A DNA stretch of 5,416 nucleotides from assembly GCA_025937115.1 (NCBI GenBank), contig JAICSB010000255.1, positions 1-5,416 of the forward strand. The letters are read 5' to 3'. Shown in pieces: positions 4,850 to 5,416 of this stretch. The DNA is from Pseudonocardiaceae bacterium. Lineage in GTDB: Bacteria; Actinomycetota; Actinomycetes; Mycobacteriales; Pseudonocardiaceae. Each line of letters begins with the position of its first letter. The first letter of the stretch is position 1. The translations under genes and the position numbers were made by a program. The notes under the pieces were generated by a model. That model was not told where the DNA came from. It made no database searches and worked only from the letters and a program-made list of their open reading frames with translations.

Positions 4850-5416
4850 GTGGGCCATCAACAGATCACTTCGGCGCACGGCGTGGGGCTGGCAACCCTC
4901 ACCCACGCCGGGGCAGTGCTGGACACCTGGTTCCCGAGCCCGGCGCTGGGTCTGCCACCTGACGCAGAGGCCGGCACCGTGCGGGCAGCGCCGAACGAGG
5001 TGGCTGAGGAGTTCGCCGCGCTGCTCGGCCCGGACCCTGCGCGTGGTGTCGAGCTGGTGGTGGTGCGCACCGCGGTGCCGGATCTGCAGGCGCCACCAGC
5101 CGATGTGCACGACGTGTACCTGCGCCTGCACCTGCTGTCGCACCGTTTGGTGGCGCCGCGCTCGATCAACCTCGACGGGGTTTTCGGGCTGCTGCCCAAC
5201 GTGGTGTGGACCAACTTCGGGCCGTGCCCGGTGGCGGGCTTCGAGGCCACCCGGATGCGGATGCGCCAGCTCGGCGCGGTCACCGTCTACGGGGTGGACA
5301 AGTTCCCCCGGATGGTCGACTACGTGGTGCCCTCGGGAGTGCGGATCGCCGACGCCGATCGGGTCCGGCTGGGCGCGCACCTAGCCGCCGGTACGACGGT
5401 GATGCATGAGGGATTC
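4850..5416 (+). CDS. dapD: Tetrahydrodipicolinate N-succinyltransferase, N-terminal part (cut by right window edge)
   Basis: 189 codons, open to the right edge with no stop. The enzyme transfers succinyl from succinyl-CoA to tetrahydrodipicolinate in the succinylase route to meso-DAP and lysine. The sequence matches the actinobacterial DapD type (M. tuberculosis Rv1201c): [21 protein letters not shown] (11-31), [19 protein letters not shown] (89-107), [19 protein letters not shown] (110-128), [18 protein letters not shown] (144-161) and [20 protein letters not shown] (164-183). This covers the N-terminal alpha/beta domain and the start of the left-handed beta-helix; most of the helix and the C-terminal CoA-binding part are outside the window. 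The start is GTG 4850, chosen because family similarity begins shortly after it and a TANNNT motif lies 8 nt upstream. GTG 4814 is in frame but lies inside the dyad. No ribosome site is seen. Confidence 0.93.
   Translation, partial: MGHQQITSAHGVGLATLTHAGAVLDTWFPSPALGLPPDAEAGTVRAAPNEVAEEFAALLGPDPARGVELVVVRTAVPDLQAPPADVHDVYLRLHLLSHRLVAPRSINLDGVFGLLPNVVWTNFGPCPVAGFEATRMRMRQLGAVTVYGVDKFPRMVDYVVPSGVRIADADRVRLGAHLAAGTTVMHEGF

Overview
The window is high-GC DNA (roughly two thirds G+C by eye) with GTG starts, short intergenic gaps and start/stop overlaps. The gene set is typical of Actinobacteria: an actinobacterial DapD, GpgS, a LOG-family protein, a membrane-anchored DivIVA-like protein and a DUF3117 protein. 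It resembles the Mycobacterium tuberculosis segment Rv1201c-Rv1211 (dapD, dapE, LOG, gpgS, DivIVA-like, tag, DUF3117), but the fadD6 and folP2 genes found there between LOG and gpgS are absent. My impression is a Pseudonocardiales-type chromosome; the family level is inference. Coding is dense, and no mobile element, CRISPR, rRNA or tRNA was seen.

Layout, right to left. dapD runs rightward and is cut by the right edge. dapE starts divergently 82 bp away and runs leftward. All remaining genes are also on the minus strand: the LOG-family gene, gpgS, a small membrane-anchored DivIVA-like gene, tag (3-methyladenine DNA glycosylase I), a 55-residue DUF3117 gene, and the first 217 codons of an M17 (leucyl aminopeptidase-like) peptidase cut by the left edge. 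The DUF3117 gene (648-815) and the peptidase gene (1-651) were found by translating the minus strand directly; overlapping ORFs in other frames there are spurious.

Function. dapD and dapE supply successive steps of the succinylase branch of diaminopimelate/lysine synthesis (cell wall). gpgS starts synthesis of methylglucose lipopolysaccharide or glucosylglycerate. tag repairs alkylated DNA. The LOG protein probably acts on nucleotides. The leftward genes fall into likely transcription units: dapE; LOG (with its own promoter); gpgS-DivIVA-tag; and DUF3117-peptidase, which follows a 164-bp gap. Two junctions (DivIVA/tag and DUF3117/peptidase) have GTGA overlaps that suggest translational coupling.

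Non-coding signals of interest are TANNNT -10 motifs placed 6-8 nt before the start codons of dapD, dapE and the LOG gene, which suggests leaderless mRNAs; a dyad centred in the dapD/dapE gap; and a nested 46-bp inverted repeat that spans the end of dapE and the LOG promoter region.
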